Part shown: positions 24,924 through 33,817 of the stretch, piece by piece
How positions within the stretch are numbered: the first letter of the stretch is position 1
Layout of the letters: the number at the start of each line of letters is the position of its first letter
From: Gammaproteobacteria bacterium
GTDB taxonomy: Bacteria; Pseudomonadota; Gammaproteobacteria; Burkholderiales; Burkholderiaceae_C
DNA length: 64,000 nucleotides
Assembly (NCBI GenBank): GCA_018828125.1
Contig: JAHJWB010000017.1
Coordinates: forward strand, 248,001 to 312,000
Direction of reading: 5' to 3'
Notes under the pieces: generated by a model
What the model was told of the DNA's origin: nothing
What the model saw: only the letters and a program-made list of their open reading frames with translations
Databases searched by the model: none
Program-made: the position numbers and the translations under genes

Positions 24924-26033
24924 ATGGCGCGCTCACCCACGCTGGATGAGCTGCGCCGCTATGCGATTGCGCGCAGCCTGTTCACACCACAGACGCTGCC
25001 CGGCGCGATCCGCAAGCTCGGCTTTGTGCAGGCCGACCCCATGCGGGCACCCGCGCGGGCGCAGGACCTGATCCTGCGACTGCGGGTGCGTGACTATCGT
25101 GCGGGTGACCTGGAGCGCCGCTACGAGCGGCTGGGCATCGAGGAAGACGCTTTCGTCAACTACGGCTTTGTGTCGCGCGACATGCTTACGCTGCTGCACC
25201 CGCGTACGCCTCGCCGACCCTGGGATGAGGCCACCAGAGCCCGTGCGCGCGAGGTGCTGGCCTTTGTGCAGGAACGGGGCGTGGTCCACCCGCGCGAGGT
25301 GAGCGAGGCGTTTGCGCACCACGGCCGCGTGGCGGGCGCCTGGGGTGGCGAGCTGAACTCGAGCACCCGCCTGCTGGACACCATGCACTACCACGGCTGG
25401 TTGCGGGTGTGCCGCCGTGAGTCGGGCACCCGGGTGTATGCGCCAATGGAGCATGCGGAGCAGGACGCCAGTGCTTGCGCGCGCAGTGCGCGCGCGCAAG
25501 CACTGGTCGATCGCATTGTGGCGCTGTACGCGCCGTTGCCTGCGCCCAGCCTGGGCTATCTGGTCACGCTGCTGCGCTACGGCGCGCCCCAGCTGGCGGC
25601 CGAGGCGCGTGAGGTTGCCAAGTCTGCGCGATCCCGCTACGGCCATGCGGTGGTCGACGGAACGACCTGGTTCTGGCCCGCAGATAAAAACCCGGCGTCG
25701 CGCCGCCACCAGCCAGACGAGCAGGTGCGGCTGCTGGCGCCGTTCGATCCGGTGGTGTGGGACCGCCGCCGTTTTGAGACGCTCTGGGGATGGGCGTACC
25801 GATTCGAGGCTTACGTTCCGGCTCCCCAGCGCACCATGGGGCACTATGCGCTGCCGATTTTGTGGGGTGAGCAGATGCTGGGCTGGGCCAACCTGCGGCT
25901 GGAGCGCGGCAGGCTGCAGCACAGTGTGGGGTTTGTCGCCGGTCGCCCACCGCGCGATGCGGCGTTTCGGCGTGCGCTAGACGAGGAGCTGGCGCGTTTT
26001 GCGCTTTTCATGGGAACCGGACCTTCTCCCTGA
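24924..26033 (+). CDS. winged-helix DNA glycosylase of the YcaQ/AlkX (HTH_42) family
   Basis: LGFVQADPMRAPARAQDLILRLRVRDYRAGDLERRY; Q-x-D motif (QAD) at the expected place for YcaQ-like members. Confidence 0.82.
   Translation: MARSPTLDELRRYAIARSLFTPQTLPGAIRKLGFVQADPMRAPARAQDLILRLRVRDYRAGDLERRYERLGIEEDAFVNYGFVSRDMLTLLHPRTPRRPWDEATRARAREVLAFVQERGVVHPREVSEAFAHHGRVAGAWGGELNSSTRLLDTMHYHGWLRVCRRESGTRVYAPMEHAEQDASACARSARAQALVDRIVALYAPLPAPSLGYLVTLLRYGAPQLAAEAREVAKSARSRYGHAVVDGTTWFWPADKNPASRRHQPDEQVRLLAPFDPVVWDRRRFETLWGWAYRFEAYVPAPQRTMGHYALPILWGEQMLGWANLRLERGRLQHSVGFVAGRPPRDAAFRRALDEELARFALFMGTGPSP
25468..25506. repeat. 17-bp perfect inverted repeat, 5-nt loop, inside the YcaQ/AlkX-like CDS
   Basis: ccagtgcttgcgcgcgc-agtgc-gcgcgcgcaagcactgg. 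Confidence 0.95.
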
Positions 26034-26063
26034 TGGCCCATGCGGGCACCCAACTCCCCGCTT

Positions 26064-26444
26064 TCAGCACCTGCCTGCGGCTTTGTCGAGTGCGTTGCAC
26101 GAGCCCGCAGCGGCTGCTGGTGCTGCACCCTTGCCCACCATGGGGTGCAGATGGCATCCGAATTGGGCGTCTGCCCGAACGACATGGCTTTCTGGAAACC
26201 CGTGGCCGAGTACATGTAGCACTGGTAGGTGACGCCGTCAGTGGTTTTGGCGGTGTAGTTGATGCGTCCGCCGGTTTCCGTGGTCTTGTTGGCGATGGTG
26301 AAAGCACCCACCTGGCGCCCTATGGCGACCGAGGGTGCGCTGTTCCAGGCCCTCTTGGCTGATGGTGGCGGCGCAACCGGACAAAACCAGTGCGGCCAGT
26401 GCCGTGGAGCCGAGAAGGGTGTGGGGAAGCTTGCGCGATGTCAT
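26064..26444 (-). pseudogene. small lipoprotein gene with two compensating frameshifts (or two sequence errors)
   Basis: Frame 1 MTSRKLPHTLLGSTALAALVLSGCAATISQEGLEQRT, then frame 2 SVAIGRQVGAFTIANKTTETGGRINYTAKTTDGVTYQCYMYSATGFQKAMSFGQTPNSDAICTP, then frame 1 MVGKGAAPAAAAGSCNALDKAAGRC*. Confidence 0.7.
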
Positions 26445-26812
26445 CTGATCTGTGCCTTTGAAGGTGAATTCAGGCCCGTGTGGGGGCTTGCCCGCGGCGC
26501 GGGAAGCCGACTTCGGTAGGGTTTTGTTGGGGCGCACTATGTGCATCTCTCAGGCGCAGCCGCAGTTGTTTCCGACGGTTTGCCCTTCCCAAAGTGCGGA
26601 GCGCCGCGGGGGGAGGCTGAGCCTGTCGGTATCTTTGGATCGGCCTTTGGAAGCCCTGCGCCTGTCCGCCGTGTGGGTTGCCGAAAGGGTCGCTGTGGCG
26701 TGAGGACTGACGTGGGACGTTGGGGATCACCCTCGTGTGTTGTTCTGTAGTTTGTGCAATTGTCAAAAAGCGCGCAACATCTGTACACAAACACAAGCTT
26801 CAGGAGACAACC

Positions 26813-28576
26813 ATGCCCAAACACTTTCGGATGGCCCACAAACTCTGGATGGCGGTGATTCTGATCGTGGTCTTGCTGGTGGCGGTGGTGGGCTTTGCGG
26901 CTTCCCGGTCTGCTCAGGTGCAAGCCCAGGCCGATGCGGTGACCAAGGAAATGGAGCAGCGGGTGCAGGCGGCATTGCGCTGGTCTGGACTTACAGAAAC
27001 CAATGCCGCCAGAACACAAGCGCTCATTGTGAGCAGCGACCCGGCCGTTGAAGCTGAGTTCAAGGACGTGATCACGGCCACATCGGCGCAGATCAGCCAG
27101 GTGCAGAAGTCGCTGGAGTCGATGGCTTTGTCAGACGCTGACAAACAGCAAATGGCCAAGATTGCCGCCGCGCGCAAAACCATGATTGACCTGCGCGGCG
27201 AGGCCCGCAAGCTCAAGAGCGACGGACAGCAGGACCAGGCCGTCACGTTGATCAGCCAGAAGTACAACCCTTCGGTCACGGCCTACACCACCACGCTGCG
27301 CGATTTTGTGCAGCAGCAGCAGCAGGGCGCGGAGGCGGTTCAAAAGGAGATGGCAGCGCAGCGCATGCTCACGGTCAAGATCGCCGCTGTGGCGGTGGGG
27401 CTGCTGTTGCTGGCGATCATCGTAGGCGCGTATTACCTGATCGGCAGCATCCAGCGACCGCTGGAGCAGGCCAATGGGCTGGCAGAACGCATTGCGGGCG
27501 GTGACTTGAGCATGCAGGAGTCGGTGACCCGGGGCGATGAATTTGGCGACCTCCTGCGCTCGCTCTATACCATGAGCAACGCGCTCGGCCGCATGGTGCA
27601 CCAGGTGCGGCAGAGCACCGACAGCATCGCCATCGCCAGTGCCGAGATCGCCACGGGCAACCACGACCTGTCGGCCCGCACCGAGCAGACCTCCAGCAAC
27701 CTGCAAGAGACCGCTGCCGCCATGGAGCAGTTCACCAGCACCATTCAACAAAGTGCAGGCAGCGCCCAGCAGGCCAGCACCCTCGCGGTGGGGGCCACCG
27801 GCGTGGCACGCCGGGGCGGCGATGTGGTGACCCAGGTGGTGGCCACCATGGAGGACATCAACCACAGCAGCAAGAAGATCTCGGACATCATCGGCGTGAT
27901 CGACGGCATTGCGTTTCAGACCAACATCCTGGCGCTGAACGCCGCGGTGGAAGCCGCACGGGCAGGCGAGCAGGGCCGGGGGTTTGCGGTGGTGGCGTCG
28001 GAGGTGCGCAGCCTCGCACAGCGCAGTGCGGAGGCCGCCAAGGAGATCAAGCTTCTCATCAGCGCATCGGTCGAAAAGGTCGAAACCGGCTCACGGCTGG
28101 TGTCGGACGCCGGTGCCACCATGACCGACATCGTGCAGTCGGTGCAAAAAGTGACCGACATGATCAGCGAAATCACTGCGGCGTCGTCCGAGCAAAGCCA
28201 GGGCATCTCGCAGGTCAACCAGGCCATCGGCAACCTGGACCAGATGACGCAGCAGAACGCTGCCTTGGTCGAAGAAAGCGCAGCCGCCGCGCAAAGCCTG
28301 CGGGAGCAGGCAGACCAACTGGCGCAGGTGGTGTCGATGTTCAAGGTCAACGCCGCCAGCTATGGGCCGGCCCAGGCTGCCATTGGTGCGGCGCGGGCCA
28401 CTGCTGCCATGCAAAAACCCGCAGCGGCATCAGCGGGCTCCTCGGCTGCGGCGCCTCGCATCGCCCCGTCGCGCCCCGCTGCGAGCGGGACTGGGGCGCC
28501 TCCCAAGGCGGTTGCTGCTGCACCTCGCAAGGCGGCTGCAGCGCAAGGTGCCGAGGAAGACTGGGAAAGCTTCTAA
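26813..28576 (+). CDS. methyl-accepting chemotaxis protein with C-terminal DWESF pentapeptide
   Basis: MCP hairpin tip [57 protein letters not shown] 26813 preceded by AGGAG. Confidence 0.95.
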   Translation: MPKHFRMAHKLWMAVILIVVLLVAVVGFAASRSAQVQAQADAVTKEMEQRVQAALRWSGLTETNAARTQALIVSSDPAVEAEFKDVITATSAQISQVQKSLESMALSDADKQQMAKIAAARKTMIDLRGEARKLKSDGQQDQAVTLISQKYNPSVTAYTTTLRDFVQQQQQGAEAVQKEMAAQRMLTVKIAAVAVGLLLLAIIVGAYYLIGSIQRPLEQANGLAERIAGGDLSMQESVTRGDEFGDLLRSLYTMSNALGRMVHQVRQSTDSIAIASAEIATGNHDLSARTEQTSSNLQETAAAMEQFTSTIQQSAGSAQQASTLAVGATGVARRGGDVVTQVVATMEDINHSSKKISDIIGVIDGIAFQTNILALNAAVEAARAGEQGRGFAVVASEVRSLAQRSAEAAKEIKLLISASVEKVETGSRLVSDAGATMTDIVQSVQKVTDMISEITAASSEQSQGISQVNQAIGNLDQMTQQNAALVEESAAAAQSLREQADQLAQVVSMFKVNAASYGPAQAAIGAARATAAMQKPAAASAGSSAAAPRIAPSRPAASGTGAPPKAVAAAPRKAAAAQGAEEDWESF

Positions 28577-28770
28577 GCGCTATATCTTTGGCAGCTGCTC
28601 GCGCTCGAATTTGTTCGGTTTCAGATCGTTTTGTACCTGAAATTGTTTTCTGTGAAGCGGTACCAGCTCACTTATTGATAGCTGTACTTGCGCATGCTTC
28701 CCGGCATCGGTAGCCGCGTGCCCCACACGCGGCGTCCCCGTCAGCGGGACGCCGCGATGCGTCTCTGGGT

Positions 28771-29229
28771 TCAAACCAGTTCCGCGATCAGTTCAATTTC
28801 TACGCATGCGCCCATGGGGATCTGTGCCACGCCGAATGCGCTGCGGGCGTGCACGCCCTTGTCGCCGAAAACTTGGCCGAACAGTTCGCTGGCGCCATTG
28901 GTGACCAAGTGCTGCTCGGTGAAATCACCGGTGGAGTTGACGAGACTCATCACCTTGACGATGCGCTTGACGCGGTTCAAATCGCCGCCGCAGGCCGCTT
29001 GCAGCGTGCCCATCAGGTCAATCGCCACGGCGCGGGCTGCTGCCTTGCCCTCGTCGGTGCCGATGTCGCGGCCAAACTGCGCGGCCCAGGGCTTGCCGTC
29101 CTTGCGGGCGATGTGGCCGCTCAGAAACACCAGGTTGCCTGTCTGCACGTACGGCACATAGGCAGCGGCGGGCACCGAGACAGGCGGCAGGGTGATGTTG
29201 AGTTCTGTCAGCTTGTCGTAAACGCTCAT
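28771..29229 (-). CDS. RidA/YjgF family protein
   Basis: VQTGNLVFLSGHIARKDGKPWAAQFGRDIGTDEGKAAARAVAIDLMGTLQAACGGDLNRVKRIVKV. Confidence 0.88.
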   Translation of the reverse strand: MSVYDKLTELNITLPPVSVPAAAYVPYVQTGNLVFLSGHIARKDGKPWAAQFGRDIGTDEGKAAARAVAIDLMGTLQAACGGDLNRVKRIVKVMSLVNSTGDFTEQHLVTNGASELFGQVFGDKGVHARSAFGVAQIPMGACVEIELIAELV

Positions 29230-29401
29230 GGTCTTCCTCGTGATGAAGTTAGTTGAAGGGTGGGGGAGTGTTGTGGGCGCCTAGTGTTTCTGCCGCCACG
29301 TTCGGCGGCGTTGGCGGCGCCCGGTTCATCGCCGCCAGTGTTACACAGCCTTTGCGCGCCATGGCCCCGCAATCGCGGCGGCGCCGCATTAGCATCAGCC
29401 C

Positions 29402-32053
29402 ATGCCCGCCATAAGCGCCTCTAATGCTGTTCTGCCCCCTTCTGCCCATGTGGTCGATGCGGTGGACATGGAGGATTTGGACGCAGCCCCTGTGCCTGCG
29501 TCTGCCAGCACACCGGCGCGCGGGCCACTTTGGCGGGTGCCTGCCGTGTTGCTGGGGGTAGTGGTGGGCGCTGCGCTACAGCTGCAGCAACCCGCGCTGT
29601 GGATGGCCAGTGTTTACGCCGCTTTGCTGCTGGCAACGGGGTTGGCGGTGGGGTGCGCACTGGCAGTCACGCGGCGGTGTGTGGGGTGGCGGGCCTGGCC
29701 GCGCGGGGCCACCCTGGCGTGCATCGGCAGCGTTGCGGCACTGGCGATGTTTGCACTGTGCGGTTTGCGCGCCGCCAGCTATGCAGAGCAGGCGCTGAAC
29801 CCGGCGCTGGAGGGGCAAGACGTACGCGTGACGGGTGTGGTGACCGCCATGCCGCAGGCCAACGAGGCAGGGACGCGGTTGCGCATCCGCGTGCAGTCTG
29901 CGCGCTTGCATGGCGAGGCCGTGCGCTTGCCGCCCCTGGTGGATGTGGCCTGGTACGGCGGTGCGTTTCGCGATGCGGCGGGCGTTGCCGACTTGCAGCT
30001 CAAGCCGCCGGCACTGCGTGCGGGTGAACGCTGGGAGATGACGGTCCGCCTGAAAGCGCCCCACGGCCTGCGCAACCCCCACGGGTTTGACTACGAGCTC
30101 TGGATGTGGGAGCAGGGCGTGCAGGCCACCGGCTATGTGCGCGTGGGGCCCAAGGACGAGGCGCCGGTGCGCCTGGCCGCCACTTGGCAACATCCGGTGG
30201 AGCAGGCCCGCCAGTCGGTGCGTGATGCCATCCAGGACCAGCTGGTGCATGGGGCGGACGACACAGACCCGTCCCGGGCGCGCATCGCCGGAGTGATCGC
30301 AGCGCTGGTCACGGGCGACCAGCGCGCCATCGACCGCGCGGACTGGGATGTGTTCCGCGCGACTGGCGTTGCGCACCTCGTCGCAATTTCCGGTTTGCAC
30401 ATCACTTTGTTTGCGTGGCTGGCCACATTGGTGGTGGGCGCGTTGTGGCGCCGGTCGGTGCGGTTGTGTCTGGCGGTGCCCGCACCATCGGCCGGCCTGG
30501 TGGCCGGGGTGGTTCTGGCAGCGGGCTATGCGTTGTTTAGCGGCTGGGGCGTGCCCGCTCAGCGCACGGTGATCATGCTGGCAACCGTGGCGTTGCTGCA
30601 GCTCAGCGGGCGCCGCTGGCCCTGGCCCCAGGTCTGGCTGCTGGCCTGCGCGGCCGTGGTGCTGGCAGATCCGTGGGCACTGTCGCAGGCGGGGTTCTGG
30701 TTGAGCTTTGTGGCGGTGGGCATTCTGTTTGCTACCAATCCGATAGCTGCTAGCGCTTATCAAACAAGCGCTAGAGCCCGTTTTTATGCATTATTGAGAG
30801 AGCAATGGGTGGTAACGCTGGCACTCTCGCCGCTGAGCCTGCTGTTGTTCGGGCAGGTGTCGGTGGTGGGGTTTGCGGCCAACCTGGTGGCGATTCCGTG
30901 GGTGACGCTGGTGGTCACACCGCTGGCGTTGGCGGGGGTGTTGTGGGAGCCGCTGTGGAGCCTGGCCGCGCTGAGTTTGCAGCCCTTGACGGCCCTGTTG
31001 TACTGGCTGGCGCAGTGGCCGTGGGCGGTGGTGTTTTTGCCCGCCGCACCGCTGTGGGCAGGCATTGCAGCGGTGGCGGGCGGCGCGCTGTTGGCCATGC
31101 GCCTGCCGTGGCGATTGCGGCTGCTGGCGTTGCCGCTGCTGTGGCCTGTGCTCTGGTGGCAGCCCGCGCGGCCCGCGGTGGGGCACTTTGAATTGCTGGC
31201 GGCAGACATCGGCCAGGGCAACGCTGTGCTGGTGCGCACAGCGACCCACACATTGCTGTACGACGCAGGCCCCCGCTTCAGCCGCGAAAGCGACGCTGGC
31301 CACCGGGTACTGGTGCCGCTGCTGCGGGCCCTGGGGGAGCGGGTGGACGTGCTCATGCTCAGCCACCGCGATGCCGACCACACGGGCGGTGCCGCCGCCG
31401 TGCTGCTGCAACAGCCGCAGGCGCAACTCATGGGCTCGATTGAGGCCGACCACGCGTTGCAACGGCTGCGGCCCATCCAGCCCTGTGTGTCGGGCCAGCG
31501 CTGGATGTGGGACGGCGTGGCATTTGAAGTCTTGCACCCGCAAGAAGGCGACGACGCTGCCATTGCCCAGCGCTCATCGAGTCCACCGCGTCCCCCGCGG
31601 CCCAATACCTTGAGTTGTGTGCTGCGCATCACAGCCGCCGGAGCGCCTGGGGCGCCCGAGGCCGCTAGGCCGGTCGCGTTGCTGGCCGGTGACATCGAGG
31701 CGCCGCAAGAGCAGGCACTGCTGGCGCGCGATGCCGCGCTGCGGGCCGATGTGCTGCTGGTGCCCCACCACGGCAGCAAAACCTCGTCGTCCGCCCCCTT
31801 TCTGGAGTCGGTTCAGCCGCGCACAGCTTTGGTGCAGGCAGGCTACCGCAACCGTTTTGGCCACCCGGCGCCCGAGGTGCTGCAGCGTTACCACCAGCGC
31901 GGCATTCGCGTGGTGGAGTCATCGCGGTGTGGCGCCGCGGCGTGGTCGTCGTCACAACCCGCTGCTGTGGTCTGCGAGCGCGATGTGGGGCAGCGGTATT
32001 GGCAGCACCCGATGTCCCGCGTGGCGGACGGCGCCGATGTCGCAGTGCGGTGA
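29402..32053 (+). CDS. comEC: DNA internalization-related competence protein ComEC/Rec2
   Basis: AHLVAISGLHITLFAWL competence domain plus C-terminal MBL domain (LSHRDADHTGGAAAVLL, VPHHGSKTSSS). Confidence 0.93.
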   Translation: MPAISASNAVLPPSAHVVDAVDMEDLDAAPVPASASTPARGPLWRVPAVLLGVVVGAALQLQQPALWMASVYAALLLATGLAVGCALAVTRRCVGWRAWPRGATLACIGSVAALAMFALCGLRAASYAEQALNPALEGQDVRVTGVVTAMPQANEAGTRLRIRVQSARLHGEAVRLPPLVDVAWYGGAFRDAAGVADLQLKPPALRAGERWEMTVRLKAPHGLRNPHGFDYELWMWEQGVQATGYVRVGPKDEAPVRLAATWQHPVEQARQSVRDAIQDQLVHGADDTDPSRARIAGVIAALVTGDQRAIDRADWDVFRATGVAHLVAISGLHITLFAWLATLVVGALWRRSVRLCLAVPAPSAGLVAGVVLAAGYALFSGWGVPAQRTVIMLATVALLQLSGRRWPWPQVWLLACAAVVLADPWALSQAGFWLSFVAVGILFATNPIAASAYQTSARARFYALLREQWVVTLALSPLSLLLFGQVSVVGFAANLVAIPWVTLVVTPLALAGVLWEPLWSLAALSLQPLTALLYWLAQWPWAVVFLPAAPLWAGIAAVAGGALLAMRLPWRLRLLALPLLWPVLWWQPARPAVGHFELLAADIGQGNAVLVRTATHTLLYDAGPRFSRESDAGHRVLVPLLRALGERVDVLMLSHRDADHTGGAAAVLLQQPQAQLMGSIEADHALQRLRPIQPCVSGQRWMWDGVAFEVLHPQEGDDAAIAQRSSSPPRPPRPNTLSCVLRITAAGAPGAPEAARPVALLAGDIEAPQEQALLARDAALRADVLLVPHHGSKTSSSAPFLESVQPRTALVQAGYRNRFGHPAPEVLQRYHQRGIRVVESSRCGAAAWSSSQPAAVVCERDVGQRYWQHPMSRVADGADVAVR
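30741..30786 (+). repeat. palindromic repeat family 1, copy f (inside comEC)
   Basis: cgatagctgctagcgcttatcaaacaagcgctagagcccgttttt. Confidence 0.9.
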
Positions 32054-32123
32054 GGGGCTGCTGGCACGCGGTTTGTGGGCGGTGGGCGCACAACTTGCTA
32101 TCCTGTTACCAGGAGGCCCGTTC

Positions 32124-33659
32124 ATGCAGAAATTTGATGAGATGTACGCCATGCTGCCTTTTGCTGGCAGCGATGTGCGGGAACACTACAAGCGCTATGC
32201 GCAGTGGTTGAGCAAACAGCCCCCTGATGTGATGCAGGCCCGCCGGGCCGAAGCCGAGATGATCTTCCGGCGCGTGGGCATTACCTTTGCGGTCTACGGC
32301 GCCAAGGACGAGGGCGGCGCGGGCAACGAGCGGTTAATTCCGTTTGACCTGATCCCGCGCATCATCCCGTCGCATGAGTGGTCCAGCATGCAGCAGGGCC
32401 TGGTGCAGCGGGTCACCGCCCTCAACCGCTTCATCCACGACGTCTACCACGGCCAGGACATCATCCGCGCCGGCATCGTGCCTGCTGACCTCATCCTTAA
32501 CAACGCCCAGTACCGGCCTGAAATGGCGGGCGTCCAGGTGCCGCAGAACATCTACGCGCACATTGCTGGCATCGACATCGTGCGTGCGCCCAACGACAAA
32601 GGGGAGGGCGAGTATTACGTGCTGGAAGACAACCTGCGCGTGCCCAGCGGTGTGAGCTACATGCTTGAAAACCGCAAGATGATGATGCGGTTGTTCCCCG
32701 AGCTGTTCAGCCAGCACAAGGTGGCGCCCGTGGCCCACTACCCCGACATGCTGCTCGAAACCCTGCGCGCCAGCGCTCCGGCCACGGCGGACGAACCCAC
32801 AGTGGTGGTGCTCACGCCCGGCATGCACAACAGCGCGTATTTCGAACACGCCTTCCTGGCGCAGCAGATGGGCGTGGAGCTGGTCGAAGGCCAGGACCTC
32901 GTGGTCAAGGACAAGTTTGTGTACATGCGCACCACGCGCGGCCTGCAACGGGTGGACGTGATCTACCGCCGGGTGGACGATGACTTTCTCGACCCCCAGG
33001 TGTTCCGCCGCAACTCCACCCTGGGCTGCCATGGCCTGATGGAGGCGTACCGAGCGGGCAATATTGGCATCTGCAACGCCGTGGGCACCGGCGTGGCCGA
33101 CGATAAATCGGTTTATCCGTATGTGCCCGAGATGATCCGTTTCTACCTGGGGCAGGAACCCATCCTCAAAAACGTGCCCACCTGGATGTGCCGCAAGGAC
33201 GAGGACCTGCAGCACGTGCTGGCCAACCTGAAAGACCTGGTGGTGAAAGAGGTGCACGGTGCCGGGGGTTACGGCATGCTGATTGGCCCCGCCGCCACCC
33301 AGGCCGAGATCGAGGACTTCCGCCGTGCGCTGGTGGCCAACCCCGCGGGTTACATCGCCCAGCCCACGCTCAGCCTCTCCAGTTGTCCCACCTATGTCGA
33401 CAGTGGCATTGCCCCGCGCCACATCGACCTGCGCCCCTTCGTCCTCAGCGGGCGCGAGGTGCAGATGGTCGCCGGTGGCCTGACGCGCGTGGCATTGCAA
33501 GAGGGATCTTTGGTGGTGAACTCGTCGCAAGGCGGCGGCACCAAAGACACCTGGGTGCTGGGCGAAGCCGCCGCCAAGGCCTCGCCAACGTCGGTGCAAA
33601 CCCAGTCGCAATCCCAATCTCAATCTCAGTCGCAAAGTCAAACGCAAGGGAGCCTCTGA
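32124..33659 (+). CDS. circularly permuted type 2 ATP-grasp protein
   Basis: MQKFDEMYAMLPFAGSDVREHYKRYAQWLSKQPPDVMQARRAEAEMIFRRVGITFAVYG...DNLRVPSGVSYMLENRKMMMRLFPELF; ATG after AGGAGG. Confidence 0.92.
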   Translation: MQKFDEMYAMLPFAGSDVREHYKRYAQWLSKQPPDVMQARRAEAEMIFRRVGITFAVYGAKDEGGAGNERLIPFDLIPRIIPSHEWSSMQQGLVQRVTALNRFIHDVYHGQDIIRAGIVPADLILNNAQYRPEMAGVQVPQNIYAHIAGIDIVRAPNDKGEGEYYVLEDNLRVPSGVSYMLENRKMMMRLFPELFSQHKVAPVAHYPDMLLETLRASAPATADEPTVVVLTPGMHNSAYFEHAFLAQQMGVELVEGQDLVVKDKFVYMRTTRGLQRVDVIYRRVDDDFLDPQVFRRNSTLGCHGLMEAYRAGNIGICNAVGTGVADDKSVYPYVPEMIRFYLGQEPILKNVPTWMCRKDEDLQHVLANLKDLVVKEVHGAGGYGMLIGPAATQAEIEDFRRALVANPAGYIAQPTLSLSSCPTYVDSGIAPRHIDLRPFVLSGREVQMVAGGLTRVALQEGSLVVNSSQGGGTKDTWVLGEAAAKASPTSVQTQSQSQSQSQSQSQTQGSL

Positions 33660-33661
33660 GT

Positions 33662-33817
33662 ATGCTGAGCCGCACCGCCGACCATTTGTTCTGGATGTCC
33701 CGCTACACCGAGCGGGCGGAAAAGCCCACCGCAGGGGGGCTTTCTATAAAACACAGCGTGCGTGCGAAGCACGCGCGGGGTTCTCTGCCCTGTTTGATCG
33801 AGGAGGTTGCATGCTGA
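33662..33817 (+). pseudogene. remnant of a second alpha-E gene (20 N-terminal codons, then unrelated tail)
   Basis: MLSRTADHLFWMSRYTERAE duplicates the start of the gene at 33811, then diverges to KPTAGGLSIKHSVRAKHARGSLPCLIEEVAC*. Confidence 0.75.

Noticed and set aside
23330-24940. 536-aa minus-strand ORF opposite parC
   Set aside because: Antisense shadow of parC.
28716-28757. Two GC hairpins (ccgcgtg..cacgcgg; gcggcgtccc..gggacgccgc) downstream of the RidA gene
   Set aside because: Probably terminator-like structure but lacking a clear T-run, so not called as a terminator.
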